From Salipiger bermudensis HTCC2601 (GTDB taxonomy: Bacteria; Pseudomonadota; Alphaproteobacteria; Rhodobacterales; Rhodobacteraceae), in assembly GCF_000153725.1 (NCBI RefSeq), contig NZ_DS022280.1, positions 48,958-112,957 on the forward strand: a stretch of DNA of 64,000 bases, given 5' to 3'. The translations under genes were made by a program, and so were the position numbers. How positions within the stretch are numbered: position 1 is the first letter of the stretch; each line of letters starts with the position of its first letter. The notes beneath the pieces were generated by a model that searched no databases, had not been told where the DNA came from, and saw nothing but the letters and a program-made list of their open reading frames with translations. Positions 17,297-25,406 of the stretch are shown here, in pieces.

Positions 17297-17346
17297 GCGA
17301 AAACGAGATCAGGCCTCTTGGGATGTTATGTCCTGAGGGGCTTTTT
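17297..17346 (+). ncRNA. Counter-transcribed RNA (incompatibility RNA) of the repABC cassette
   Basis: A small RNA encoded opposite to repABC in the repB-repC gap, where all studied repABC plasmids encode one. Promoter: TTGACA at 17261-17266 and TAGATT at 17285-17290, spacing 18. Transcription should begin near 17297. The RNA ends in a strong stem-loop with an 11-bp stem (17313-17323 with 17331-17341) followed by TTTTT. The product would be about 50 bases. It should pair with the repC leader and reduce RepC synthesis. The exact 5' end is inferred. Confidence 0.75.
17313..17346 (+). terminator. Intrinsic terminator of the counter-transcribed RNA
   Basis: Stem GCCTCTTGGGA with TCCTGAGGGGC (three wobble pairs), loop TGTTATG, then TTTTTCTTT. 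It is oriented on the plus strand, opposite to repABC transcription. Confidence 0.8.
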
Positions 17347-17405
17347 CTTTGGTCCTGCCGTGTCGTGCCTCCTTGTTTCTGCTCGATGTCTTGGGGCTTG
17401 CGCCC

Positions 17406-18353
17406 TTATTCGCCGGTCTGGCTGCGCCAGTTGCGGTGAATCTCTTCGATGTTGTCGATGAGCCAGTCCTCGAAGCCCTGGGCTTCGGCGGCATCAAAGG
17501 TCAGCACCGTTTTCTTACCGGTTTTCTTCGCCCGCCCGATGCGACCGCTCTCGCCACGTAGCTCGCGATCGGGAGCCGGGGCAGGGGCCAGCTTCGCGGA
17601 CCGGCGGCTGACGATGCGCAGCGCATCTTCGAACCGCGCGTCCGAGCTTTCGCCGGTCAGGGTGCCGGCGACACGGTCCGGGGAGAACCCGCCCGCGGTC
17701 AGCTGGTCGGCCAGCTTGCGCCAGCGGTCGCGCCCGGCGGAGGGCGCCGGTCCGATGGCCTCGATCAGCACCTGCGGCACGGTGTCGGCCACGCTCAGCA
17801 TTCGGCTGATCACGGTCTTGTCGATATGCAGCGCGTCGCAGATGATCTTGCGCTCGAAGCCCTCGTCGCGCATCTGGCGCGCGAAGTTGGCCTTCTCGAT
17901 GAAGCTGAGGTCGCGCCGGGCGGCGTTTTCCTGCCCCTGCGCGATGATCAGGTCCCGGTCCGACAGCTCGCGGACCATCGCCTTGACCGGCAGGCCGAGA
18001 TCGCGCAGCGCGGCGACCCGGCGGCGGCCATAGACCACCTGGAAGCGGTCGTCGCTGCCCTCGATATGGCGCAGAAGCACCGGCACCTGCTGGCCGTATT
18101 CCGCCAGCGACGCCTTGAGCCGTTCATGCTCGGCCGGATCCTCGCCGAGACGGTCCTGCAAGCCGCCGTCCTCGATCTGGTTCGCGGGGACCTCGACCAT
18201 CGCCCGGCTCTTGAGCTGCGCGATGGACTGGCTGACCGCGCCGATGGCGCCTTTCTGGTAGCGGGCCTGACGCGGCGCGGCAGGGTCGGATGCCTCCGCC
18301 GCCGGTGCGGGCGCATCTCCCATCAGGCTCTTGAGAAGGTCCTTGCGTGCCAT
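17406..18353 (-). CDS. repB: RepB plasmid partition protein (ParB family)
   Basis: A 315-residue ParB-like centromere-binding protein. The ParB/Srx core has QVVYGRRRVAALRDLG near residue 108 and the ENAARRDLSFIEKANFARQM block (box II), followed by a helix-turn-helix around ALHIDKTVISRML. It should bind the two parS palindromes flanking repC and work with RepA. Its ATG overlaps the repA stop codon by one base (TGATG), indicating coupled translation. Length is typical. Confidence 0.95.
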   Translation of the reverse strand: MARKDLLKSLMGDAPAPAAEASDPAAPRQARYQKGAIGAVSQSIAQLKSRAMVEVPANQIEDGGLQDRLGEDPAEHERLKASLAEYGQQVPVLLRHIEGSDDRFQVVYGRRRVAALRDLGLPVKAMVRELSDRDLIIAQGQENAARRDLSFIEKANFARQMRDEGFERKIICDALHIDKTVISRMLSVADTVPQVLIEAIGPAPSAGRDRWRKLADQLTAGGFSPDRVAGTLTGESSDARFEDALRIVSRRSAKLAPAPAPDRELRGESGRIGRAKKTGKKTVLTFDAAEAQGFEDWLIDNIEEIHRNWRSQTGE

Positions 18354-19528
18354 CAGCGCCCCCAGCTTTTCTGAACGAGATCGAGGATCTCGCCATTCGC
18401 GGAATTTAGGCTCTCCATCGCCCGCTCATAGGTCGAGCGGGTGAACTGGCTTTTTTCCACCTCGTAGAGTGTCTGCTTGGTGATGCCGGCGTCGGAGATC
18501 GCGGTCGATTTCAGCACCGGGTGGTTCAGCACATATTCGCCGAACATCGAGCGCATGAAGCTGACCATCTGGTTCTGCGGACCGTCGCCCGGCTCGTAGC
18601 GGGTCACGACATAGCGCATCCAGTCATAGCTCATGTCGCCGCCGGCTTCGCTGACCACGCCCAGAAGATTCGAGGTCATCAGCAGGAACTGGCACATCGA
18701 CATGACGTCGAGCATCTGCGGGTGCACGGTGACAAGCACGGCGGTCGCGGCCGACAGAGCCGACATGGTCAGGAAGCCCAGCTGCGGCGGGCAGTCCATG
18801 ATGACGAGGTCGTAATCGTCCTGCACCTCGGCGAGCTTGTCGCCGACGCGGGTGAAGAACATCTCGCCCGAGCGCTCGGCCAGCGCGCGCGGCGTTTCGT
18901 GCTCGAACTCCATCAGGTCGAGATTGCCCGGCACGATGTCGAGGTCGTGGAAATAGGTCTTCTGGATCACGTCCGACATGGCGACCGGATCGTCGTAGCG
19001 GATCGCGTCGTAAAGCGTGCCACCGTCGAGCATGTCGAACTCGGGCTGGTAGCCGTGCAGGGCCGAAAGCGAGGCCTGCGGGTCAAGATCGATGGCCAGC
19101 ACGCGGTAGCCGTCAAGCGCCGCCTTCTGTGCGAGATGGGCGGCTGTCGTGGTCTTGCCCGAGCCGCCCTTGAAGTTGATCACCGTGATGACCTGAAGAT
19201 GGTCGCCCTCGCGCCGCCCGGGCAGGTACGTGCCCGGCGCCTTGGCGCCTTTCTCGAGGAACTTGCGCAGCTCGGCGATGTCGGAGGGCGCGTAGAACCG
19301 GCGGCCATTGCCGCGGATCTCGACCTCGGGGCCCTTGCCGTCGAGATGTAGCTTGCGCAGGTAGGCATCCTTGACGCCAAGCAGGGCCGCGACCTCGCCG
19401 GAGGTGAACTTGCGCAGCTCCTTGCGCGCGTGCGGGGGAAACAGCTGGGCGCGGTGCGCCTGCAGCCGTTCCGACAATCTGGCCGCATGATCGCCCACAA
19501 GAAGGTCGATCCGGTCCTGTCGTGTCAT
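18353..19528 (-). CDS. repA: RepA plasmid partition ATPase (ParA family)
   Basis: A 391-residue ParA-type ATPase. An N-terminal winged-helix segment (FTSGEVAALLGVKDAYLRKL) precedes the deviant Walker A loop FKGGSGKTTTA near residue 118, the DLDPQASL motif, and the MDCPPQLGFLTMSAL stretch. Known RepA proteins partition the plasmid with RepB and repress the repABC promoter. A longer in-frame form starting at 19666 exists, but ATG 19528 gives the usual length and lies downstream of the recognisable promoter and operator. Confidence 0.94.
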   Translation of the reverse strand: MTRQDRIDLLVGDHAARLSERLQAHRAQLFPPHARKELRKFTSGEVAALLGVKDAYLRKLHLDGKGPEVEIRGNGRRFYAPSDIAELRKFLEKGAKAPGTYLPGRREGDHLQVITVINFKGGSGKTTTAAHLAQKAALDGYRVLAIDLDPQASLSALHGYQPEFDMLDGGTLYDAIRYDDPVAMSDVIQKTYFHDLDIVPGNLDLMEFEHETPRALAERSGEMFFTRVGDKLAEVQDDYDLVIMDCPPQLGFLTMSALSAATAVLVTVHPQMLDVMSMCQFLLMTSNLLGVVSEAGGDMSYDWMRYVVTRYEPGDGPQNQMVSFMRSMFGEYVLNHPVLKSTAISDAGITKQTLYEVEKSQFTRSTYERAMESLNSANGEILDLVQKSWGR

Positions 19529-19546
19529 CAATTCTGCCCTCGTGCC

Positions 19547-19594
19547 ATAAGCGTTTGTTACGCTTATTTTAGTATTGTTGGCTTTTCTCCGTAA
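19547..19594 (-). promoter_or_regulatory. repABC promoter with operator
   Basis: On the minus strand TTACGG (19589-19594) and TAAAAT (19566-19571) are 17 bases apart. Immediately downstream, overlapping the expected transcription start, is the perfect inverted repeat ATAAGCGT / ACGCTTAT with a five-base spacer (19547-19567). The layout fits autorepression of repABC by RepA, probably with RepB. Confidence 0.6.
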
Positions 19595-19640
19595 TTGAAT
19601 GCCTTCGTTTACGGATTCGGGCAAGATTTTTCTGCAAGAT

Positions 19641-19669
19641 CTAGTGTCTGCAAAACCGTTAGACACTAG
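19641..19669. promoter_or_regulatory. Inverted repeat upstream of repA
   Basis: CTAGTGTCT and AGACACTAG form a perfect 9-base inverted repeat around 11 bases. It lies about 115 bases before the repA start and just after the fliJ-like stop. It could be a second regulator site or a weak transcription stop after fliJ; no T-run follows on the minus strand. Confidence 0.45.
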
Positions 19670-19685
19670 CTCCCAGACAGGGGTC

Positions 19686-20114
19686 TCAGCGCTTCCAGCG
19701 CAGGAGCGATAGCTCGTCGAGATCCTTCGCTTCGCGCTTCTTCTGTGCGTCGCGCTCTTCGGTGAGACGTTTAAGCCTCAGAATTTCATAGGTTTTCTGT
19801 TCCGCCAACGCGGCGCGCAGCCGGTCCTCGGCGGCGGCAACCTCGGGCGCGAGCTTGGAGGCTTCGTGTGAAATCCGGTCGACCTCGGCACGGATCGAGC
19901 GAATAAACCGGCCCAGATAGGGGGCACCCTCGAGGCCGTCGATCCGCGATTCACCGGAAAGACGGTGCAATAGAGCCTGTTTTTCCGAATCGAGCCGGTT
20001 CATCCGGTCGCGCAGTTGGGCGGTGCTGCGGGCCTCGCGCTCGGTGTCGAGCCGCTTGAGACGCTCCATCACGTCGAGCGCCTTGAGGCGGCGCCGGGCG
20101 GCGTCAGTGGCCAT
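19686..20114 (-). CDS. fliJ: FliJ-like flagellar export chaperone
   Basis: A 142-residue protein that is charged and helical throughout, predicted as an antiparallel coiled coil. The C-terminal RDAQKKREAKDLDELSLLRW resembles the conserved FliJ ending. FliJ links the FliI ATPase to the export gate. Similarity is by pattern rather than strong motifs. It lies at the end of a motA operon and overlaps the preceding small gene by 11 bases. fliI, its normal neighbour, is about 3.7 kb away on the other side of repABC. Confidence 0.7.
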   Translation of the reverse strand: MATDAARRRLKALDVMERLKRLDTEREARSTAQLRDRMNRLDSEKQALLHRLSGESRIDGLEGAPYLGRFIRSIRAEVDRISHEASKLAPEVAAAEDRLRAALAEQKTYEILRLKRLTEERDAQKKREAKDLDELSLLRWKR

Positions 20115-20373
20115 CGGAGGGCTCGGGCTCCGGCGTCTGCTCGACCACCGGTTCCGGGGCAGGCGGCTCGCCGCCCAGCCGAATGCGCATCCTGGCGAGG
20201 ATCTCGACGGGAAAGCCGTATTCCGACGGCGGCAGGGCATCGAAGCGACCGCCGATCGCGGCGGAGGTAAAGCTCGTCTCTTCTTCGTCGCTCGCTTCCG
20301 GCTCGGGGGCGTCCGCCGCCGAGGCGATCCCGGCGAAGACCAGCAGGCAGGGCAGGGGGGCCCGGCGGATCAT
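20104..20373 (-). CDS. Small exported protein of the motA operon, unknown function
   Basis: An 89-residue protein with an N-terminal signal sequence (MIRRAPLPCLLVFAGIASA), an acidic segment, then SEYGFPVEILARMRIRLGGE and a Pro-Glu-rich tail. It overlaps the end of motA by four bases and the start of the fliJ-like gene by 11 bases, so all three are co-expressed. Periplasmic location is likely. A Cys at position 9 is not in a good lipobox. I do not recognise the family; the context suggests a flagellar motor or basal-body role. Confidence 0.65.
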   Translation of the reverse strand: MIRRAPLPCLLVFAGIASAADAPEPEASDEEETSFTSAAIGGRFDALPPSEYGFPVEILARMRIRLGGEPPAPEPVVEQTPEPEPSDGH

Positions 20374-21236
20374 GCCGCCGGCAACTCTTTCTGCGCCGCC
20401 TCGACCTCGTAGAAATCGGGCTGCATCCGGGTCGGAATATTGCCGCGGCCGATCTCGACGCAGATGCTGGGCGGATGGTCCGCGACCATGGCGACAAAGA
20501 TGTCGCGGATGATCATGTAGAAGGCGCCGTCCTCTTCTTCGATCTGCTTCAGCCGGCCCGAGATCGGCTGCACCATGCAATAGGCCAGGAACACGCCGAG
20601 GAAGGTGCCGACCAGCGCGCCGCCGATCATCTTGCCGAGGATCTCGGGGGGCTGGTCGATCGAGGACATGGTCTTGATCACCCCGAGCACGGCGGCAACG
20701 ATGCCGATCGCCGGCAGGCCGTCGGCGACCTGCTGGATCGCGTGCACCGAGGCCAGCGACTCGTGGTGATGCTTCTTGATCTTGCGGTTGATCACGTCCT
20801 CGGTCGCGTACTTGTCGTCGAACTGCATCGACAGCATGCGGAAGCTGTCCCGGATCAGGTCGATGGCGAAGTGATCCGCCGCGATGCGCGGGTAGCGGTT
20901 GAAGATGTCGCTGTCGGATGGCGACTCGATATGGCTGTCGAGCGCCAGGATGCCCTTGGCCTTGTAGATGCGGGTGAGCTCGTACATCAGGTTGAGCAGG
21001 TCGCCGTAATCCTTGGCCTTCCAGCGCGGGCCCTTCAGCACCTTGACGATGCCGCCCGCGGATTTCTTGATCACGTCGACGCTGTTGGCGATGACGAACG
21101 CCCCGATCGCCGCGCCGCCGATCATCATGCCTTCGAAGGGCAGGGCGTGCAGGACAATGTCCATCTTGCCGCCGGAGAGCATGAAGCCTCCAAAAACAAG
21201 GCCGAACACAAGGGCAAGTCCCAGTATCATCGTCAT
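20370..21236 (-). CDS. motA: Flagellar motor stator protein MotA
   Basis: A 288-residue stator subunit with four membrane segments: two near the N-terminus (MILGLALVFGLVFGGFMLSG and GMMIGGAAIGAFVIAN), then a large cytoplasmic loop and two more after residue 160 (GLPAIGIVAAVLGVIKTM and IGGALVGTFLGVFLAYCM). The conserved Pro residues of the proton path are present. ATG 21236 is preferred to the upstream ATG at 21266 because MTMILG is the normal MotA beginning. First gene of a three-gene operon. MotB is encoded about 3 kb away on the other strand. Confidence 0.94.
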   Translation of the reverse strand: MTMILGLALVFGLVFGGFMLSGGKMDIVLHALPFEGMMIGGAAIGAFVIANSVDVIKKSAGGIVKVLKGPRWKAKDYGDLLNLMYELTRIYKAKGILALDSHIESPSDSDIFNRYPRIAADHFAIDLIRDSFRMLSMQFDDKYATEDVINRKIKKHHHESLASVHAIQQVADGLPAIGIVAAVLGVIKTMSSIDQPPEILGKMIGGALVGTFLGVFLAYCMVQPISGRLKQIEEEDGAFYMIIRDIFVAMVADHPPSICVEIGRGNIPTRMQPDFYEVEAAQKELPAA

Positions 21237-21327
21237 CGGGTGCGGTCTCTGCTCTGTGGTCACCATGCCGGCACACCGGCAATCTATGTCAATTCATAAG
21301 TAAATTTGACTTTCTTTCAAGTATAAA

Positions 21328-21336
21328 CAAGGATAG
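21328..21336 (+). promoter_or_regulatory. CAAGGATAG box upstream of the 21372 gene
   Basis: CAAGGATAG preceded by TCAAGTATAAA. Nearly the same block (TCAAGCATAA, G, then ACAAGGATAG) occurs upstream of flgI at 39481-39501. The strong match between two flagellar promoters points to a shared regulator or sigma factor. Confidence 0.4.
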
Positions 21337-21371
21337 ATTGGCAATTATAAGGACAGTTGGGACAGCAGACC

Positions 21372-22415
21372 ATGATCGCCGAGAAGCTGGCTTACTTTTT
21401 CGATGCTTCCGACCTCGGCAGTGTGTTCGAGGACTGGCCCGAGGAGGTCGGTCTGGCGCTGTGTCTGGATGATGCCGGCACCTGCGAGATGCTGCTCCAC
21501 CATCACGAGGAAGGCCGCACGGTTCTGCGCAAGGCCGGTGCCTTGCTGGATCGCGGGCCCGGCGAGTTCGCCGTGGTGCCGGCGGTCGAGGGCTACCCGA
21601 CCCGCCGCGTCTTGTTCTCGGACGAGCAGAAACTGCTCGCATTGGTCGAGGATGAGGACGATCTCGCCGAGATGGCCGCAGACTACCTGATCAACTACCA
21701 CTTCGAGAAGGACCGCAAGGCGCGTGAACGCCGCGAGAAGGAGGCCGCACGCGCCGCCGTCCAGAAGGCCCCGGCGCGCAGTTCCGAGCCGTTCTTCTGG
21801 CGCCCGCGGCTGCATCTCTCCGAGGTGCGCGCCAAACGGCAGCCCAGGCCGAAGGCGCCCGAGATCCCGCAGGGCTATGTCCCGGCCGAGGCGATCTCGG
21901 AAGTCGAATGCTTCTTTGCCGAAGGCGAGTTGCGGATCGGGCGCCGCGGTGTCCGTCTGGCGCTGGCGCCAGAGCTTGTCGACATCAAGACCTGCACCCG
22001 TCTGGTGCAGGAGGTCGGCTTTCGCGATGACCTGTCGCGGTTCGTTCTGCCGCGCAAGGCCGTCGAGGGGTGGAAGCCGGGCGAGCCTCTGGTGATCGAC
22101 ATTCCCGAGGAACGGTTCCCCGCCGGTCTGCGGGCCCGCTTCTCGGGCGCGGCGCGGGTGGCTGAGGTCACCATCACGGCGCAGGGGGTGTTCGTCGCTC
22201 CGGGCGCGGTGATCCCCGAACCGGAGCCGGTGCCGGAGGCGAAGCTCAAGGCGCCGGTGCGCAAGCGTCGGCGGTTCCTCACCCCGGTGCGTGTCGCGGT
22301 GGTGCTGCTGACCGGGGTCGGGCTGACGGCCGGAACCATGATCAACGCCGTCGAGACCCCGAATCTGCTTGAGGCGCCGGCGAACCTCGTGGCCTTCGAC
22401 GAGGGCGCGGACTGA
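21372..22415 (+). CDS. Membrane-anchored protein of unknown function in the flagellar locus
   Basis: A 347-residue protein I do not recognise. The N-terminal half is soluble and acidic (EDEDDLAEMAADYLI), followed by a charged helical linker (EKDRKARERREKEAARAA). The middle begins near residue 170 and has a beta-rich look. A C-terminal Arg/Lys cluster (VRKRRRFLTP) precedes one membrane helix (VRVAVVLLTGVGLTAGTMI), giving a tail-anchored topology with the bulk in the cytoplasm. It is divergent from motA and convergent with the OmpR-like gene, which implies but does not prove a motility role. Start ATG 21372 is tentative. Confidence 0.7.
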   Translation: MIAEKLAYFFDASDLGSVFEDWPEEVGLALCLDDAGTCEMLLHHHEEGRTVLRKAGALLDRGPGEFAVVPAVEGYPTRRVLFSDEQKLLALVEDEDDLAEMAADYLINYHFEKDRKARERREKEAARAAVQKAPARSSEPFFWRPRLHLSEVRAKRQPRPKAPEIPQGYVPAEAISEVECFFAEGELRIGRRGVRLALAPELVDIKTCTRLVQEVGFRDDLSRFVLPRKAVEGWKPGEPLVIDIPEERFPAGLRARFSGAARVAEVTITAQGVFVAPGAVIPEPEPVPEAKLKAPVRKRRRFLTPVRVAVVLLTGVGLTAGTMINAVETPNLLEAPANLVAFDEGAD

Positions 22416-22424
22416 CAACCTTGG

Positions 22425-23090
22425 TCAGAGCCGCGGCTCGCCTTCCATGACATAACCTTGGGACCGCACCGTGCGGAGCGTCACTGCGCCATCGAAATGG
22501 GCGTCGAGCTTGCGGCGGATGCGCGCGATATGCACGTCGATCCGGCGGTCGCCGTAGCGCCATTCCTCCTCGCCCAATGCCTCGGCCAGCGCCGGGCGGC
22601 TGACAATCTCGTTCCGCCGCGCGTTGAGAGCCGAGAAGATCCGCTCCTCCAGCGGCGTCAGCCCGAGCTGCGCCAGCCAGGCGGCCCGCTGTCCGCCTTG
22701 CGTGGCGCTCTGCAGGCGGGCGGCAAGCCGCGCGCGAAGCTCGGATGGATCGTGATCGGCGCGCAGCGCATCGTCGGCCCCGGCGGCAAAGGCCTCGGCC
22801 GCACCGCGCGGCCGGTTGCCATGATCCACGGCAAGGATAACGGCGCCCGGCACCTGCCTTCTTACACTGGCGATCAGCGAGAGCATGGCGTCATCGCGCG
22901 GCCCATGCGCCGTGAGCCCGACGATCATCGCGGTGAGCGGCGCATCCGGCGCGATCAGGTCGCTCATTTCGGCCGGCCGGGCGCGGCGCAGGACACGGCG
23001 CAGCCCGGCGGCCCGCAGCAATGCCGCCCAGTCGTTTCGGCGGTCGGTGTCGCGCTCCAGGACGACCGAGAAGGATGCTCTTTTCTTCAT
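22425..23090 (-). CDS. OmpR-type winged-helix regulator with degenerate receiver
   Basis: A 221-residue protein with an OmpR/PhoB-type DNA-binding domain from about residue 140. LTPLEERIFSALNARRNEIV, RYGDRRIDVHIARIRRKLDAH and TVRSQGYVMEG are the classic elements. The N-terminal 120 residues resemble a receiver fold, but the strand that should carry the phosphorylated Asp reads TAMIVGLTAHGP without one. It therefore probably works without phosphorylation. It lies beside two MucR-type genes and likely regulates flagellar genes. Confidence 0.8.
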   Translation of the reverse strand: MKKRASFSVVLERDTDRRNDWAALLRAAGLRRVLRRARPAEMSDLIAPDAPLTAMIVGLTAHGPRDDAMLSLIASVRRQVPGAVILAVDHGNRPRGAAEAFAAGADDALRADHDPSELRARLAARLQSATQGGQRAAWLAQLGLTPLEERIFSALNARRNEIVSRPALAEALGEEEWRYGDRRIDVHIARIRRKLDAHFDGAVTLRTVRSQGYVMEGEPRL

Positions 23091-23249
23091 GCTACCGTCA
23101 GGGCGGCCTCTGTTTCGGAGGAAAACAAGGATTCGCAGACAAATTCAGAACTTTTCACCGAGGATTAACCTTACCTCCGTATTTCTTAACTGATGACAAG
23201 ACCAAGACGACATCGCGATTAACAAGCAACAACAAGAAGAGAGCCGGGA

Positions 23250-23525
23250 ATGAGGATCAACCTGCGCCGAATTCTGCAACGTCTGATCGGCGACCGCCAT
23301 GCCAAACCGGCGCAGGTCCAGTGGGCTGACGACCGGCCGGGCACTCTGCTCTGCCTCGAAACAGGGCAGCGGCGTCCGCTATTGCGGCGCCATCTCCGCG
23401 AGACGCTGGGCATGACGCCCGAGGAGTATCGAAAGAAGTGGGGCCTTCCGGATGATTATCCCATGGTCTCGGCGGCGTACGCGGCTCGGCGGGATGCCGC
23501 CAAATCCATGAAGCTTCAAGGATAG
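23250..23525 (+). CDS. MucR/Ros-family protein lacking zinc ligands
   Basis: A 91-residue member of the MucR/Ros family. The C-terminal MTPEEYRKKWGLPDDYPMVS is diagnostic. The zinc-finger region reads CLETGQRRPLLRRHLRETLG: the second Cys of the usual CxxC is Thr, and the last His is missing. Some Mesorhizobium Ros homologues fold without zinc, so it may still bind DNA. It is followed 121 bases later by a second, complete MucR gene on the same strand. Confidence 0.82.
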   Translation: MRINLRRILQRLIGDRHAKPAQVQWADDRPGTLLCLETGQRRPLLRRHLRETLGMTPEEYRKKWGLPDDYPMVSAAYAARRDAAKSMKLQG

Positions 23526-23646
23526 GCTTGGAAAACAACGAGGGACGATTAATTATACTTCAGAAGCCCTCGAATGAACTTGCGGCCAGAGGTGGGAACG
23601 GCACCCGAGGCCCAACAAGGACAAGAATAAAGGCAGGGACAGCAGC

Positions 23647-24075
23647 ATGAGTGCAGAGGATAAGAAGCAGGAGCAGGTCAGCCGCATCGTGGCGGCCTAC
23701 GCTTCGCGCCCCGATGTCACCCCCGACGAGATCGTAGCGCTTTACCGCCGCCTGTCCGGAGAGCTCGACGACGTGCCGGCAGAGGTCGCACCGGCCCGGG
23801 CGCCGGCACGAGCGGGCATGCAACCGGCGCTGCCGCTCGAACAGGCGGTGACCGAAGACAAGGTGTACTGCCTGTGTTGCGGTCGTGGCTTCAAGATGCT
23901 CAAGCGTCACCTCGGCGCCGAGCACGGCATGACCGAGGCCGAGTATCGCACCGCCTTTGGCCTGCCGGAGGACTTTCCGCTCGTGGCACCCAGCTATTCG
24001 CGCAAGAAGGCGGCCCACGCCAAGGAGGCCGGGCTTGGGAAATATGACCGGACCCTTCCGATCGGACAGGACTAA
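23647..24075 (+). CDS. MucR/Ros-family transcriptional regulator
   Basis: A 142-residue zinc-finger regulator of the alphaproteobacterial MucR/Ros family. The N-terminal helical part (IVAAYASRPDVTPDEIVALY) mediates oligomerisation in relatives. The finger CLCCGRGFKMLKRHLGAEH keeps both Cys and both His ligands, followed by MTEAEYRTAFGLPEDFPLVA. MucR proteins bind A+T-rich DNA and commonly control motility and surface polysaccharides. It lies 10 bases before motB and is probably co-transcribed with it. Confidence 0.9.
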   Translation: MSAEDKKQEQVSRIVAAYASRPDVTPDEIVALYRRLSGELDDVPAEVAPARAPARAGMQPALPLEQAVTEDKVYCLCCGRGFKMLKRHLGAEHGMTEAEYRTAFGLPEDFPLVAPSYSRKKAAHAKEAGLGKYDRTLPIGQD

Positions 24076-24085
24076 GACCTAGCGC

Positions 24086-25075
24086 ATGGCAGGAAATAAC
24101 GAGCAGCCCATCGTCATCAAGCGGATCGAGGAGGATGACGGGCACGGCCATCATGGTGGCGCGTGGAAGGTGGCCTATGCCGACTTCATGACGGCGATGA
24201 TGGCGTTCTTCCTGCTGCTCTGGATTCTCGCCGCATCTGACGAAGAGAAGCTGCGCGGGCTGGCGGACTACTTCACCCCGAGCCTGTCGCAGAGCGGTGG
24301 GCGCGGCGACGGTCTGCTCGATGGCACGGTGCTTGCAGACGACGGCGTGATGAGTGGGACCGACGGGCCGGCCACGCCGGTGCAGCTCCCGAGTTTCGGC
24401 CAGGAGAATCCGCTGGCGGTGTTCGACAGCCGGCTGCGCGACACCAACCCGAATATCCAGGTCGAGTACGACACCCGCCCGGAGGGCCGTCAGGAAAGCG
24501 CGACGATCAACGAGGGCAGTGATCCGATGGAGACCGCCCGCGCCCAGGTCGCCGCCGAACGCGCCCAGCAGGAATGGGACGAGGCACAGGAGCGTCTGGA
24601 GCAGCAGATCATGCAGGAAGTGGTCGGCAGCCCGGAGCTCGAGAGCTACTCCGACAACCTGCGCTTTGACCGTACGGAGAACGGGCTCGAGATCCAGATC
24701 GTCGACAAGAGCGGAGAATCGATGTTCGCCACCGGCAGCGCCCGGATACAGGATCGCACCCGCGACCTGCTCCGGATCATTGCCGATGCGGTTGTCGAGC
24801 TGCCGAACGAACTGACCATCTCCGGGCACACCGATTCGGTGCCCTACACGCGCGCCGCGACCTACTCGAACTGGGAGCTTTCCGCCGATCGTGCGAACGC
24901 CACCCGCAGGGTGCTGATGGCCAATGGAGTCAGCCCCGAACGCATCACGCGGATCTCTGGCCTGGCGGACACCGAGCCGCTGAACCCGGGGTCGCCCGAT
25001 GCGCCGGAGAACCGCCGCATCAGCGTGACCGTGCAGTATCCCGAGGCAGCGGCGGGAGCGGCCCCGCAAGAGTGA
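24086..25075 (+). CDS. motB: Flagellar motor stator protein MotB
   Basis: A 329-residue stator subunit. One membrane helix near residues 30-50 contains the proton-binding Asp in KVAYADFMTAMMAFFLLLWI. A variable periplasmic linker follows, and the C-terminal OmpA-like peptidoglycan-binding domain has LTISGHTDSVPY and NWELSADRANATRRVL near residue 270. It pairs with MotA to form the torque-generating channel. It is placed behind a MucR gene rather than beside motA. A 331-base gap follows it. Confidence 0.95.
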   Translation: MAGNNEQPIVIKRIEEDDGHGHHGGAWKVAYADFMTAMMAFFLLLWILAASDEEKLRGLADYFTPSLSQSGGRGDGLLDGTVLADDGVMSGTDGPATPVQLPSFGQENPLAVFDSRLRDTNPNIQVEYDTRPEGRQESATINEGSDPMETARAQVAAERAQQEWDEAQERLEQQIMQEVVGSPELESYSDNLRFDRTENGLEIQIVDKSGESMFATGSARIQDRTRDLLRIIADAVVELPNELTISGHTDSVPYTRAATYSNWELSADRANATRRVLMANGVSPERITRISGLADTEPLNPGSPDAPENRRISVTVQYPEAAAGAAPQE

Positions 25076-25406
25076 GTCCGCACTGCCGGGCTAACTGTTG
25101 CAGATTTCACCACATCTAGTGTCCCTTTGGGGCGCTTCTCCACTATATCCACACGTTTTTTTCAAAATGTTAAGAAAAGTCAGAGGATGTGGAGAGGGAT
25201 TTTGCGCTATCAGCCTCTTGGCTTTTCGAGAATTATCAGGCAAACACAACACCTTAGCCATTCCGGTGCGCGCACCCTATATAGAGTACTGTCCCTCTAG
25301 TTCGCCTATATCTTGTCCGGCGCTTAACATTTGGTGGCTTTCCCGGTGCATACCCCAGAAATAGTGTGGAGACAGGCAAGCACACGATACGGGGAACGGG
25401 CCAAAC
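25076..25406. other. 331-base intergenic region after motB
   Basis: This stretch is less GC-rich than its neighbours and I see no convincing gene in it; the only sizeable reading frame (25098-25364) has no family resemblance. It includes a run of T around 25159 and several short AT-rich blocks (CTATATCC, CTATATAGAG, CTATATC) that could serve as promoter elements for the gene at 25407 or as MucR-type binding sites. No clear terminator hairpin was found. Confidence 0.5.

Noticed and set aside
25098-25364. 88-residue frame in the gap after motB
   Set aside because: No ribosome site, unusual composition, no resemblance to any family and low GC; treated as non-coding.
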